From contig JAFRIE010000043.1 in assembly GCA_017432885.1 (NCBI GenBank), positions 1-64,000 on the forward strand: a stretch of 64,000 bases of DNA, written 5' to 3'. A model generated the notes under the pieces. It did not search any database, had not been told where the DNA came from, and saw only the letters and a list, made by a program, of their open reading frames with translations. The DNA comes from Erysipelotrichaceae bacterium (GTDB lineage Bacteria > Bacillota_I > Bacilli_A > Erysipelotrichales > Erysipelotrichaceae). The position numbers and the translations under genes are program-made. The stretch's first letter is position 1. Every line of letters begins with the position of its first letter. Positions 43,596-51,094 of the stretch are shown here, one piece after another.

Positions 43596-43724
43596 AGAAA
43601 GAGAAATGCACTTGTGCGCCTGCGGCGGTCTCAGCGTGATCTTCTCTAAAGGCTTTGCAGGCAGCCGGATCACGTACATGCCGGTATCGTAAGCACAGCT
43701 TACTTCAAAGCTGTTTCTCTTTCT
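43596..43724 (+). ncRNA. Candidate structured RNA upstream of a reverse transcriptase (msr-msd-like)
   Basis: No gene fits in 43583-43733. Outer arms AGAAAGAGAAA (43596-43606) and TTTCTCTTTCT (43714-43724) are perfectly complementary over 11 bp. They enclose CGCC/GGCG (43617-43627), CGTGATC/GATCACG (43635-43641 with 43668-43674), an inner GGCT/AGCC (43651-43654 with 43663-43666) and GTAAGC-ACA-GCTTAC (43689-43703). Order and position mirror a retron a1-msr-msd-a2-RT unit or a DRT template RNA. A short alternative pairing exists between the first arm and TTCTCT at 43643-43648. No promoter is seen directly before it. Confidence 0.6.
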
Positions 43725-43733
43725 TTTTTCTTG

Positions 43734-44951
43734 ATGAAAACATTGCTGGACCGGCTCTCGTCAAGAGAAGCCTGGCTGGAATTTCTGAAATACCGATCCG
43801 ACAAGAACCAGCTAAACAGAAGGCAGAAGAAACAGCTGGAACTTTTCCTACAGGAAGAAAGATATCTCAGGATCACCGGGGATCTTTCTTTTTCTTATCC
43901 AATCAGGAAACGGATCACGAAACTCGGTTCGGCGAAGAAAAGGACCGTCTATTCCTACAGCGAGGATGAGACATGGGTCCTGAAACTGTTGACGTATCTT
44001 CTGTACCGCTATGATGAAAAGATCTCCAAATGCTGCTACTCTTTCCGCAGAAACATGACCGCCAAGACGGCCTTCGACCGGATCCGGAAGATCCCCGATC
44101 TGGATCAAAGCCATGTTCTGAAGCTGGACATCCACGACTATTTTAATTCCATCGATGTCGCGCAGCTGCTGGAAATGCTGCAGAGAGTCATTGACGACGA
44201 TCCTCCTTTGTATTCTTTTCTGAAGAGTCTTTTATGTCAGAACCGCTGCATCGACAACGGCGAAGTGATCGAAGAAAACCGGGGAGCCATGGCCGGCGTG
44301 CCTCTGGCCAGTTTCTTTGCGAACATCTATCTTCTGGATCTGGACCGTCATTTCGAAAAAAGAGGCATCCCGTACTTCCGTTATTCCGACGACATGATCC
44401 TTTTCTTCAGGAACGAGGAACAGCTAAAAGAGAACGAGATCTTCATCCGGGCATTTCTTGCGGAAAAGAAACTCATACTGAATGAAGAGAAATACCGATC
44501 AAGCGGACCGGGTGAGGCATGGGATTTCCTGGGATTTTCCTATCACAACGGCAAAATCGACCTTTCTGCCACGACGATCGAAAAGATGAAAGGAAAGATC
44601 CGCCGTAAAGCCTTAAAACTTTACCGGGAAAGGAAAAAGAAGCAGCTGTCCTACGAAAAAACCGCAAGAGCCATGATCCGCAGCTTCGACGAGAAGTTCT
44701 ACGATCTAAGCGGCCGCAACGATTTCACCTGGATCCGTTTCTACTTCCCTGTCATCACCTGCAGCAGCGGTCTGGAAGAAATAGACCGGTACATGCTGGA
44801 ATACCTGCGCTATCTGTATTCCGGAAGACACTACAAAGGCAATTACGTCATCCGCTATGAAACTTTGAAGAAACTGGGATATACTCCGTTAAAAGCCGAA
44901 TACTACCGGTGGAAAAAAGAAAACGAACAGCTGAACAGACAGGGCACATAA
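43734..44951 (+). CDS. Stand-alone reverse transcriptase (unassigned group)
   Basis: A protein of 405 residues. RT blocks in order: SAKKRTVYSYS (66-76), CYSFRRNMTAKTAFDRIRK (101-119), LKLDIHDYFNSID with Asp132 (129-141), AGVPLASFFANIYL (187-200), YFRYSDDMILF with catalytic Asp219-Asp220 (214-224), and WDFLGFSYHNGKIDLS (263-278). A basic C-terminal domain of about 125 residues follows (KGKIRRKALKLYRERKKK, YETLKKLGYTPLKAEYYRW). There is no maturase, endonuclease or integrase domain, no DGR SQ motif, and no retron NAxxH or VTG. The ATG has no Shine-Dalgarno; it follows a pyrimidine tract that is part of the structured segment. It is probably an unknown-group or defence-type RT. Confidence 0.88.
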   Translation: MKTLLDRLSSREAWLEFLKYRSDKNQLNRRQKKQLELFLQEERYLRITGDLSFSYPIRKRITKLGSAKKRTVYSYSEDETWVLKLLTYLLYRYDEKISKCCYSFRRNMTAKTAFDRIRKIPDLDQSHVLKLDIHDYFNSIDVAQLLEMLQRVIDDDPPLYSFLKSLLCQNRCIDNGEVIEENRGAMAGVPLASFFANIYLLDLDRHFEKRGIPYFRYSDDMILFFRNEEQLKENEIFIRAFLAEKKLILNEEKYRSSGPGEAWDFLGFSYHNGKIDLSATTIEKMKGKIRRKALKLYRERKKKQLSYEKTARAMIRSFDEKFYDLSGRNDFTWIRFYFPVITCSSGLEEIDRYMLEYLRYLYSGRHYKGNYVIRYETLKKLGYTPLKAEYYRWKKENEQLNRQGT

Positions 44952-44977
44952 AAACCTTCTCCTAGAAGAAGGTTTTT
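44950..44977 (+). terminator. Terminator of the reverse transcriptase gene
   Basis: AAAAACCTTCT, loop CCTAGA, AGAAGGTTTTT; also usable by the convergent dehydrogenase gene. Confidence 0.8.
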
Positions 44978-44995
44978 ATTATTTCTTTCTGTTTC

Positions 44996-46162
44996 TTATA
45001 GACAGTCTTTAAAAATCTCTATGACGTCTTCTTTTGTCAGAGGCACCAGACCCATCTGCAGTCTTCCTCCTTCACAGGCGTGGTCCGCCATCGCTTCGAA
45101 GTTCTTTTCGTCGATGTTCAGTTCACGCAGATGCATCGGAATGCCGCTGTCCTTGAAGAACTGTTCCAGGACATCGATGCTCTGCCAAGCTAGTTTTTCT
45201 TCATCTTCCTCTTCAAGACCCCAGACGTTTCTGGCAAAGCGGACAAAACGCCATTTACAGGACGGATCTTTCTTGAGGATGTAACGCATCCATCTCGGTG
45301 TCAGGATCGCCAGACCGACCCCGTGGGTAATGTCGTAGTAGGCGGACAGTTCATGTTCCAGAACGTGGCACGGCCATCCCGTATAAGGCTTCCCGTATTC
45401 CGGAATACCGGAACAGGCGACGGATTCACAGTGCATCAGATTCGCTCTGGCCGTATAGTTGTCCGGTTCTTTCAGAACGATCGGCAGATTCCGGATCACG
45501 GTCTTCAGGATCGTTTCGGCGATCCCTTCGGACAGTTCGCTGTCTCCGACACTGCAGAAATATCCTTCCATGATGTGACTCATGATGTCGGCAGAACCGG
45601 CTGCCGTCTGATATTTCGATACCGAGAAGGTATAGGTCGGATCAAGGATGGATACGTTCGGATAAATCAGGGAGGTCCCTATCTTTTCGTTGGTCTCCGG
45701 GTTGGTGATGACGCCGAAATTGTCAAAGTCCGAACCGGTCGCACTGATCGTCAGGATATCCACCAACGGCAGGGCTTTCTTTTCACCCTTAGCATGTTTC
45801 ACCATGTCCCACAGATCGCCTTCGTAGTAATAGCCGCAGCAGATCGCCTTGGAACAGTCGATCGTGCTTCCTCCGCCTACCGCCAGCAGGACATCGATCT
45901 GATGTTCCTGACAGAGGGCAACGCCTCTTTCAACGGATTCGATCCTCGGATTCGGTTCGATACCGCCCATTTCAAAGACCTGATAGCCGCCTTCCTTCAG
46001 GATCTTCATGATCTCGTCGTAAAGACCGATCTTCTTGATCGAACCGCCGGCATAGGTCAGCAGAACGTTTTTCCCGTAGGGTCTCAGCGCTTCATCCAGA
46101 TGGGAGATGGTTCCCTTTCCGAAGAACACCTTGGTCGGTATGTCATGTACAAAGTTTTCCAT
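44996..46162 (-). CDS. Iron-containing alcohol dehydrogenase (BDH/YqhD type)
   Basis: A group III dehydrogenase of 388 residues. VFFGKGTISHL opens the family fold, and LAVGGGSTIDCSKAI binds NADPH. The metal ligands lie in SADIMSHIMEGYF, WPCHVLEHELSAYYDITHGVGLA. This matches NADPH-dependent butanol or broad aldehyde reductases. It is the last gene of a run with nucleoside hydrolase, HAD and AIM24 genes, 9 bases from its neighbour. Confidence 0.93.
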   Translation of the reverse strand: MENFVHDIPTKVFFGKGTISHLDEALRPYGKNVLLTYAGGSIKKIGLYDEIMKILKEGGYQVFEMGGIEPNPRIESVERGVALCQEHQIDVLLAVGGGSTIDCSKAICCGYYYEGDLWDMVKHAKGEKKALPLVDILTISATGSDFDNFGVITNPETNEKIGTSLIYPNVSILDPTYTFSVSKYQTAAGSADIMSHIMEGYFCSVGDSELSEGIAETILKTVIRNLPIVLKEPDNYTARANLMHCESVACSGIPEYGKPYTGWPCHVLEHELSAYYDITHGVGLAILTPRWMRYILKKDPSCKWRFVRFARNVWGLEEEDEEKLAWQSIDVLEQFFKDSGIPMHLRELNIDEKNFEAMADHACEGGRLQMGLVPLTKEDVIEIFKDCL

Positions 46163-46171
46163 GTTTCTCCT

Positions 46172-47110
46172 TTATTTTACTTTCAGCTGCCGGTAAAGAT
46201 ATTCCTTGAACAGCTGCGCTTTCAGTTTCGAACAGATATAGGCATTTGCCTCTTTTCCCGATCTGTTTTCGCTATCGACATAGAGCGTTCCGTACGTTTC
46301 TCTGTCCGATACATCGACTTCACAATAATATTTATCACAGATTTCAATGCATTCCGGATACAGGGCGGCAGCCATCGCTGCAGGGTCGGCCATATCCAGA
46401 TAGTCATCCCCGAACCTTTCTCTGTTTAAGCGCATCAAAGGCTGATTGATATCCATACTGAACTTTCCTAAAGGTCCGCTCTCTTTGATCATCCGGATCT
46501 CTTCCGGGTTCAGCATCGCCTCTGCCAGACAGGCATCCCAGCCGACAAAGATCAGCGGATCGATTCCCGATTCCAGGACGATCTTGCAGGCTTCCGCATC
46601 CTGCCAGATATTGAATTCCGCCGTCGGCGTAACGTTGCCTTCTCCCAGTCCGGAAGAACCCATCATAACGATCCGATTCACTCGCTTCATCGTTTCCGGA
46701 TCGGTTAGGATCGCCTTGGCGATATTGGTCAGAGGTCCTAAAGTGATAATATCGATCTCCTTGTCCCCGTGCTGCCGTAGGGCTTCCAGGATCTTCTCCA
46801 CGGCATCGCCTTCCGACGCCTTCAAGGAGTAGTCGACCAGATCCAGATCGCCCATGCCGTCGTTTCCGTGTTCCTCATGTGCTCCTGCCCAGTCACGTTT
46901 CAGCATCTCGTCACAGCCGCGATATACCGGAGGATAATAGGCTCCTGTTACTTTCATAGTCGTCAGAGTGTTAAAGACCGCCTGATCGACCCGGACATTC
47001 CCGCTAACTCCTGTAAACATTAGGATCTCATGGTTCTGATCATTCAAGGCCATGACGATCGCTACCGCATCATCTGAACCACAGTCTGTATCAATAATGA
47101 TCTTACGCAT
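46172..47110 (-). CDS. Inosine-uridine type nucleoside hydrolase
   Basis: A protein of 312 residues beginning MRKIIIDTDCGSDDAVAI, the DxDxxxDD calcium-binding signature of nucleoside N-ribohydrolases, followed by LTNIAKAI and VMMGSSGLGEGN. It hydrolyses purine or pyrimidine nucleosides to base and ribose. It overlaps the HAD phosphatase gene by eight bases. Confidence 0.93.
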   Translation of the reverse strand: MRKIIIDTDCGSDDAVAIVMALNDQNHEILMFTGVSGNVRVDQAVFNTLTTMKVTGAYYPPVYRGCDEMLKRDWAGAHEEHGNDGMGDLDLVDYSLKASEGDAVEKILEALRQHGDKEIDIITLGPLTNIAKAILTDPETMKRVNRIVMMGSSGLGEGNVTPTAEFNIWQDAEACKIVLESGIDPLIFVGWDACLAEAMLNPEEIRMIKESGPLGKFSMDINQPLMRLNRERFGDDYLDMADPAAMAAALYPECIEICDKYYCEVDVSDRETYGTLYVDSENRSGKEANAYICSKLKAQLFKEYLYRQLKVK

Positions 47111-47978
47111 CCTTTTCCTCCCTGTTTTTCCTACAGATCTCTTTCAAGACCTTCGCAACGCCGTTGTTTTCGTTATCTTCCGCCAGATAGTTTGCCACTT
47201 CTTTGACTTCCCCGGTCGCATTCCCCATGGCATATGAGTTACGAAAACACCGAAGCATCTCGATATCGTTGCCGCTGTCGCCAATCACGGCCGTTTCTTC
47301 TTCTTTGATTCCGGCGATCCTGCAGTACTCCCGGATCAGTTTTCCCTTTCCGGATCTTGGACTGGTAATCTCGATGTTATTGAAGAAAGAACCGTTAACG
47401 ACATTGCATCCCCGGAAGACCTCGTGACACCGTCGGATCTGTTCCCGATATAGATCTCCATCGATAAACAGGAACTCCAGTTTCAGGATCCTGGAAGGAA
47501 GAACATCCTCCAGCGAAGAAGAAAAGACTGTCTTCCCATCTCCAAACATATAATGGAAGAATTCCTGCGCTCTTTCCGGCGTATAGCCGTTTTCTTTGAT
47601 CAGATACCGGATAATTGCGTTTCTTAGTTCTTCCAGGGAAAGATTACAGTATCGGCAGTTTTCACTATGATAAAGAACGATGCTGTTAAGCTCTTTACGC
47701 AGCCTTTCAAAAGCGATTGCTTCCTTTTCCTCGATCGCGTAGGAGACGATCTGTTTCCCCTCTCCGTCACAAAGCAAAGATCCATTTACGCAGTTGTATA
47801 CCACATCCGAAAGATGATTGGAAACCTGTGATACTTCCCAGGAATTCCTTCCTGTTGCCAGCATAAAGATCCCTCCCTGTTTCTGGAAGTCCCGAACGGC
47901 TTCAAGTGTTTCTTCTTCAAGCTGCGATTCCTGATTCAGCAGTGTTCCATCCAGATCGCTGGCAAACAGTCTGATCAT
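47103..47978 (-). CDS. HAD-superfamily (Cof-type) phosphatase
   Basis: A protein of 291 residues of the Cof-type IIB HAD group: motif I FASDLDGTLLN (catalytic Asps), motif II MLATGRNS, and motif IV TAVIGDSGNDIEMLRCF. These dephosphorylate sugar phosphates or flavin and other cofactors; the substrate is unknown. It starts three bases after the AIM24 gene and overlaps the nucleoside hydrolase gene. Confidence 0.92.
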   Translation of the reverse strand: MIRLFASDLDGTLLNQESQLEEETLEAVRDFQKQGGIFMLATGRNSWEVSQVSNHLSDVVYNCVNGSLLCDGEGKQIVSYAIEEKEAIAFERLRKELNSIVLYHSENCRYCNLSLEELRNAIIRYLIKENGYTPERAQEFFHYMFGDGKTVFSSSLEDVLPSRILKLEFLFIDGDLYREQIRRCHEVFRGCNVVNGSFFNNIEITSPRSGKGKLIREYCRIAGIKEEETAVIGDSGNDIEMLRCFRNSYAMGNATGEVKEVANYLAEDNENNGVAKVLKEICRKNREEKDA

Positions 47979-47981
47979 GGA

Positions 47982-48683
47982 TTATTTGTCGCTTGAGGTC
48001 GTTACGTTTGTTGTAGGAATGAACGGGATCAGCTTCTGTGCCATATCCTGTGCCGTCAGTGTCTGCAGATAGACCTTGCCCGGACCGGTAAGTGTCGTCA
48101 GGAAGAGACCCTGTCCGCCAAAGAAAATATTTTTGAATCCCTTGACCGATTCCGCATTGTACTGTACCGTCGATTCAAACAGAGCGACATGCCCGGTTTC
48201 GACCTTGATTTGCTGGCCTTCCTCCAGATACAGTTCAACGACAGAACCGTCTATTTCTACCAGAATGGAACCTTCGCCGGAGTATTTCTGCAGGACAAAA
48301 CCTTCACCGCCGACCAGACCGGCCAGGAAAGACTTGGATACCGTCGCATCCACCTGCACGCCTTCTTCCGCTACCAGGAATGCCGATTTCTGCGCAATGT
48401 ACTCATGATCCGCATCGACGCGGAATTCCCGGATCTCGCCCGGAAAACTGGCTGAGAACGTGACGCTGGCACCGTCTTCCATCGCCGTATGTCTGACAAA
48501 CATCAGACTGGCACCGGAAAACATTCTGCCCAGGGATTTCAGCAGTCCGCCTTCGGCATTGGTCTCCATTGAAATGCCCGTATCGGACCAGGCCATGGCT
48601 CCGGACTGTGTAAAGACAGTTTCACCCTCGTTTAAAGTAACGTTTACTGCAGGGAAAGATCCCCCGATGATTTCATATTCCAT
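47982..48683 (-). CDS. AIM24/TIGR00266 family protein
   Basis: A protein of 233 residues with the AIM24 beta-rich fold: VTLNEGETVFTQSGAMAWSD near the N-terminus, GGEGFVLQKYSGEGSILVEIDG in the middle and VFFGGQGLFLTTLTGPGKVYLQ-like segments near the end. The molecular function of the family is unknown. It is first in the operon, with an AAGGAG ribosome site. Confidence 0.88.
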   Translation of the reverse strand: MEYEIIGGSFPAVNVTLNEGETVFTQSGAMAWSDTGISMETNAEGGLLKSLGRMFSGASLMFVRHTAMEDGASVTFSASFPGEIREFRVDADHEYIAQKSAFLVAEEGVQVDATVSKSFLAGLVGGEGFVLQKYSGEGSILVEIDGSVVELYLEEGQQIKVETGHVALFESTVQYNAESVKGFKNIFFGGQGLFLTTLTGPGKVYLQTLTAQDMAQKLIPFIPTTNVTTSSDK

Positions 48684-48758
48684 ACTTTTCTCCTTTATTT
48701 ATCAGTATTAGTATATCAATTTAAGCTTCAATATTCGGAAGAAATCAAAAAGAAAAGA

Positions 48759-50630
48759 TCATTCCGATCTTTCTCTTTGTCTTTGTTTCAGGTAGATCGC
48801 CAGGACCTGGATATCGCTCGGATTGATTCCCGATATCCGCGATGCCTGTCCCAGGGAAGCCGGATGGATCTTGTCCAGCTTCTGTCGGGCTTCTAAGGCA
48901 AGGTTGTCTACTTTCAGATAGTCGATATCCTCCGGAAGGGCGATGTTGTCCATTTTACGCATCCGATCCGCCTCTTTCCTGGCTTTCAGGATGTATCCTT
49001 CATACTTTACTTCGATCTCAACCTGTCCAGCAATTTCCGGATCGTATTCCTCTTTCATAAGATCCAGAATCCTGCACAGTTCTACGCCCGGCCTTTTCAG
49101 CAGTTCGTAGGCATTAAAGGACTGATGACTGTTTTCATATCCCAGCGTCTCCAGATATTCGTTGATGCCGCTGTCTTTATCGACCGTCTTTTCTTTCAGA
49201 CTCTCCTTCATCCGGGAGATCTGATCCATCTTGTCCAGGAACTTCCGGTAGCGTTCTTCGCTGATCAGTCCGTTCTCGTAGCCGTATTTCAGCAGCCTCT
49301 GATCGGCATTGTCGTGCCGCAGCAGCAGCCGGTATTCCGCCCTGGATGTCAGAAGCCTGTAAGGCTCGTTTGTTCCCTTAGTCACCAGATCATCGATCAT
49401 GACACCGATGTAGGACTCATCTCTTCTTAAGATGAAAGGTTCTTCATGGTCCAGTTTTCTTCGGGCATTGATCCCGGCCATGATACCCAGACCTGCCGCT
49501 TCCTCGTAGCCGGAGGTTCCCAGGATCTGTCCGGAGATGAAAAGGTTGGCGATCTGTTTCAGTTCCAGATTCGGTTTCACCTGCAACGGATCGATCGCAT
49601 CGTATTCGATCGCGTAGGCATACTTGATGATTTTGGCGTGTTCCAGTCCGATCAGGGAATGGACCATCTTCTCCTGCACATCTCTTGGCATGGAGGTGGA
49701 GAAGCCCTGGATGTAGGTCGTATCCAGTGACAGAGATTCCGGTTCCAGGAAGAGCTGATGTCTTGGTTTGTCTGCGAATCTTACGACCTTGTCTTCGATG
49801 GACGGACAATAGCGCGGTCCTACGCCTTTGACCACACCGGAATACATCGAAGACCGGTACAGGTTCTCTTTAATGATCTCTAAGGTTTCCGGCGTCGTAT
49901 AGGTCAGGTAGCAAGGAACCTGTTTCTCATACGGCAGAACATCTTCCCTTTTCGTCTCTTCCGAGAAATGCAGGAATTCCTGCGCGCCCGGTTCATATTT
50001 CGTTTTCGAAAAGTCGATGGAAGAGGTCAGGACTCGCTGCGGCGTTCCGGTCTTGAGCCGGAACAGACGGATCCCCAGCTTTCGTAAAGATTCGCTCAGA
50101 TCCTTTGTCGTCCTGTCTCCGTCCGGTCCTTCCGATCGGGTATCGGAGGAGATCATGACCGTTGAATCCATGTAGGTCCCTGTCGTCAGGATGCAGGCTC
50201 TGGCTTCGATGATGCCGTTTTTCTGCGTTCTGACCGCCTTAAAGACATTCTCTTCACAGATGACTTCTTCGACGATATCTTCGATGACCGTCAGGTTTTC
50301 CGTATGCATACACAGATCGGCCATGGCTTTGGAGTATTCCAACTTATCCGACTGGACGCGCATGTTCCAGACACCCGGACCCTTGGTGGTATTCAGCATC
50401 TTGAACTGCAGGGCCGTTCTGTCCGCGATCTTCGGCATCACGCCGCCCAGGGCATCGATCTCTCTTACGACCACCCCCTTGGCAGGACCGCCGATGGACG
50501 GATTGCACGGCATTTTGGCGATATGCTTCAGTTTGATCGTAAGCAGGAGAGTATCCTTTCCGGCATGAGCCAGAGACATTGCCGCCTCAACGCCCGCATG
50601 ACCCGCACCTACCACGATACAGTCACGCAT
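48759..50630 (-). CDS. mnmG: tRNA uridine-5-carboxymethylaminomethyl modification enzyme MnmG
   Basis: A protein of 623 residues, the family length. The FAD motif is VGAGHAGVEAA (residues 7-17), followed by the MnmG signature MPCNPSIGGPAKGVVVREIDALGG, PRYCPSIEDKVVRF and the C-terminal helical domain with YLKVDNLALEARQKL. With MnmE it modifies the wobble uridine of several tRNAs. MnmE is not in the window. It overlaps the small upstream gene by eight bases. Confidence 0.97.
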   Translation of the reverse strand: MRDCIVVGAGHAGVEAAMSLAHAGKDTLLLTIKLKHIAKMPCNPSIGGPAKGVVVREIDALGGVMPKIADRTALQFKMLNTTKGPGVWNMRVQSDKLEYSKAMADLCMHTENLTVIEDIVEEVICEENVFKAVRTQKNGIIEARACILTTGTYMDSTVMISSDTRSEGPDGDRTTKDLSESLRKLGIRLFRLKTGTPQRVLTSSIDFSKTKYEPGAQEFLHFSEETKREDVLPYEKQVPCYLTYTTPETLEIIKENLYRSSMYSGVVKGVGPRYCPSIEDKVVRFADKPRHQLFLEPESLSLDTTYIQGFSTSMPRDVQEKMVHSLIGLEHAKIIKYAYAIEYDAIDPLQVKPNLELKQIANLFISGQILGTSGYEEAAGLGIMAGINARRKLDHEEPFILRRDESYIGVMIDDLVTKGTNEPYRLLTSRAEYRLLLRHDNADQRLLKYGYENGLISEERYRKFLDKMDQISRMKESLKEKTVDKDSGINEYLETLGYENSHQSFNAYELLKRPGVELCRILDLMKEEYDPEIAGQVEIEVKYEGYILKARKEADRMRKMDNIALPEDIDYLKVDNLALEARQKLDKIHPASLGQASRISGINPSDIQVLAIYLKQRQRERSE

Positions 50631-50958
50631 GGAAAATACCTCTGACTTTCTGATAAGTCTCTTCCATATCTCTGTAATGTCCCATCACATCGCCATACAT
50701 TTCATATTCCAGATCTTCATAGATCTCCAGCAGTGTTTCATATAACGGATAAAGGAAAAGATCGGAAGCCAGGATATAGAGACCCTTGACGGCATCCTTG
50801 GCCATGGCATAGTCCTCCATTTCCAGCATCTCCTCGAGCTGCAGAAAGAATTCATCCGCCAGATAGGCATTGACGATCTCTTCGTATTCGTCGATGTTCG
50901 GGTATTTATCGGCGATCAGGTCGTAGTTCAGACCGACGCTTGCGTATTTCTTTTTCAT
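50623..50958 (-). CDS. Hypothetical acidic helical protein, mnmG operon leader
   Basis: A protein of 111 residues, strongly acidic and helical (FFLQLEEMLEMEDYAMAKDAVKGLYILASDLFLYPLYETLLEIYEDLEYEMYG), resembling helical-bundle or HPt-like proteins. I do not assign a family. The ATG at 50958 has no ribosome site and a TATAAT box ends eight bases upstream, so the mRNA may be leaderless. It overlaps mnmG by eight bases and is probably co-translated with it. Confidence 0.6.
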   Translation of the reverse strand: MKKKYASVGLNYDLIADKYPNIDEYEEIVNAYLADEFFLQLEEMLEMEDYAMAKDAVKGLYILASDLFLYPLYETLLEIYEDLEYEMYGDVMGHYRDMEETYQKVRGIFHA

Positions 50959-50966
50959 ACGTATCA

Positions 50967-50995
50967 ATTATAAAACATTCTGAAAGAAGCGTAAA
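50967..50995 (-). promoter_or_regulatory. Promoter of the mnmG operon
   Basis: TTTACG, 17 bases, TATAAT (50972-50967). Eight bases separate the -10 from the start codon. Confidence 0.5.
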
Positions 50996-51058
50996 AGAAA
51001 GCAGATCATCGACAGATATCCATTCATTGATAATTCATTGCCAATATGAGCATCATCT

Positions 51059-51088
51059 CTGTCAGAGAAATCATAATTATGATAAAAT
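51059..51088 (+). promoter_or_regulatory. Possible promoter of the MacB-like ABC gene
   Basis: CTGTCA, 18 bases, TAAAAT (51083-51088). The GTG start is six bases downstream and lacks a ribosome site. Confidence 0.35.
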
Positions 51089-51094
51089 CTGCTT

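Noticed and set aside
43583..44951. Diversity-generating retroelement
   Set aside because: No Avd gene, no template/variable repeat pair seen, and the RT lacks the DGR SQ motif.
43734..44951. Group II intron maturase
   Set aside because: No maturase X domain, no HNH endonuclease, and no intron domain V-like hairpin before or after the gene.
43734..44951. Canonical retron RT
   Set aside because: The order of elements fits, but NAxxH and VTG are absent, so I keep it as retron-like only.
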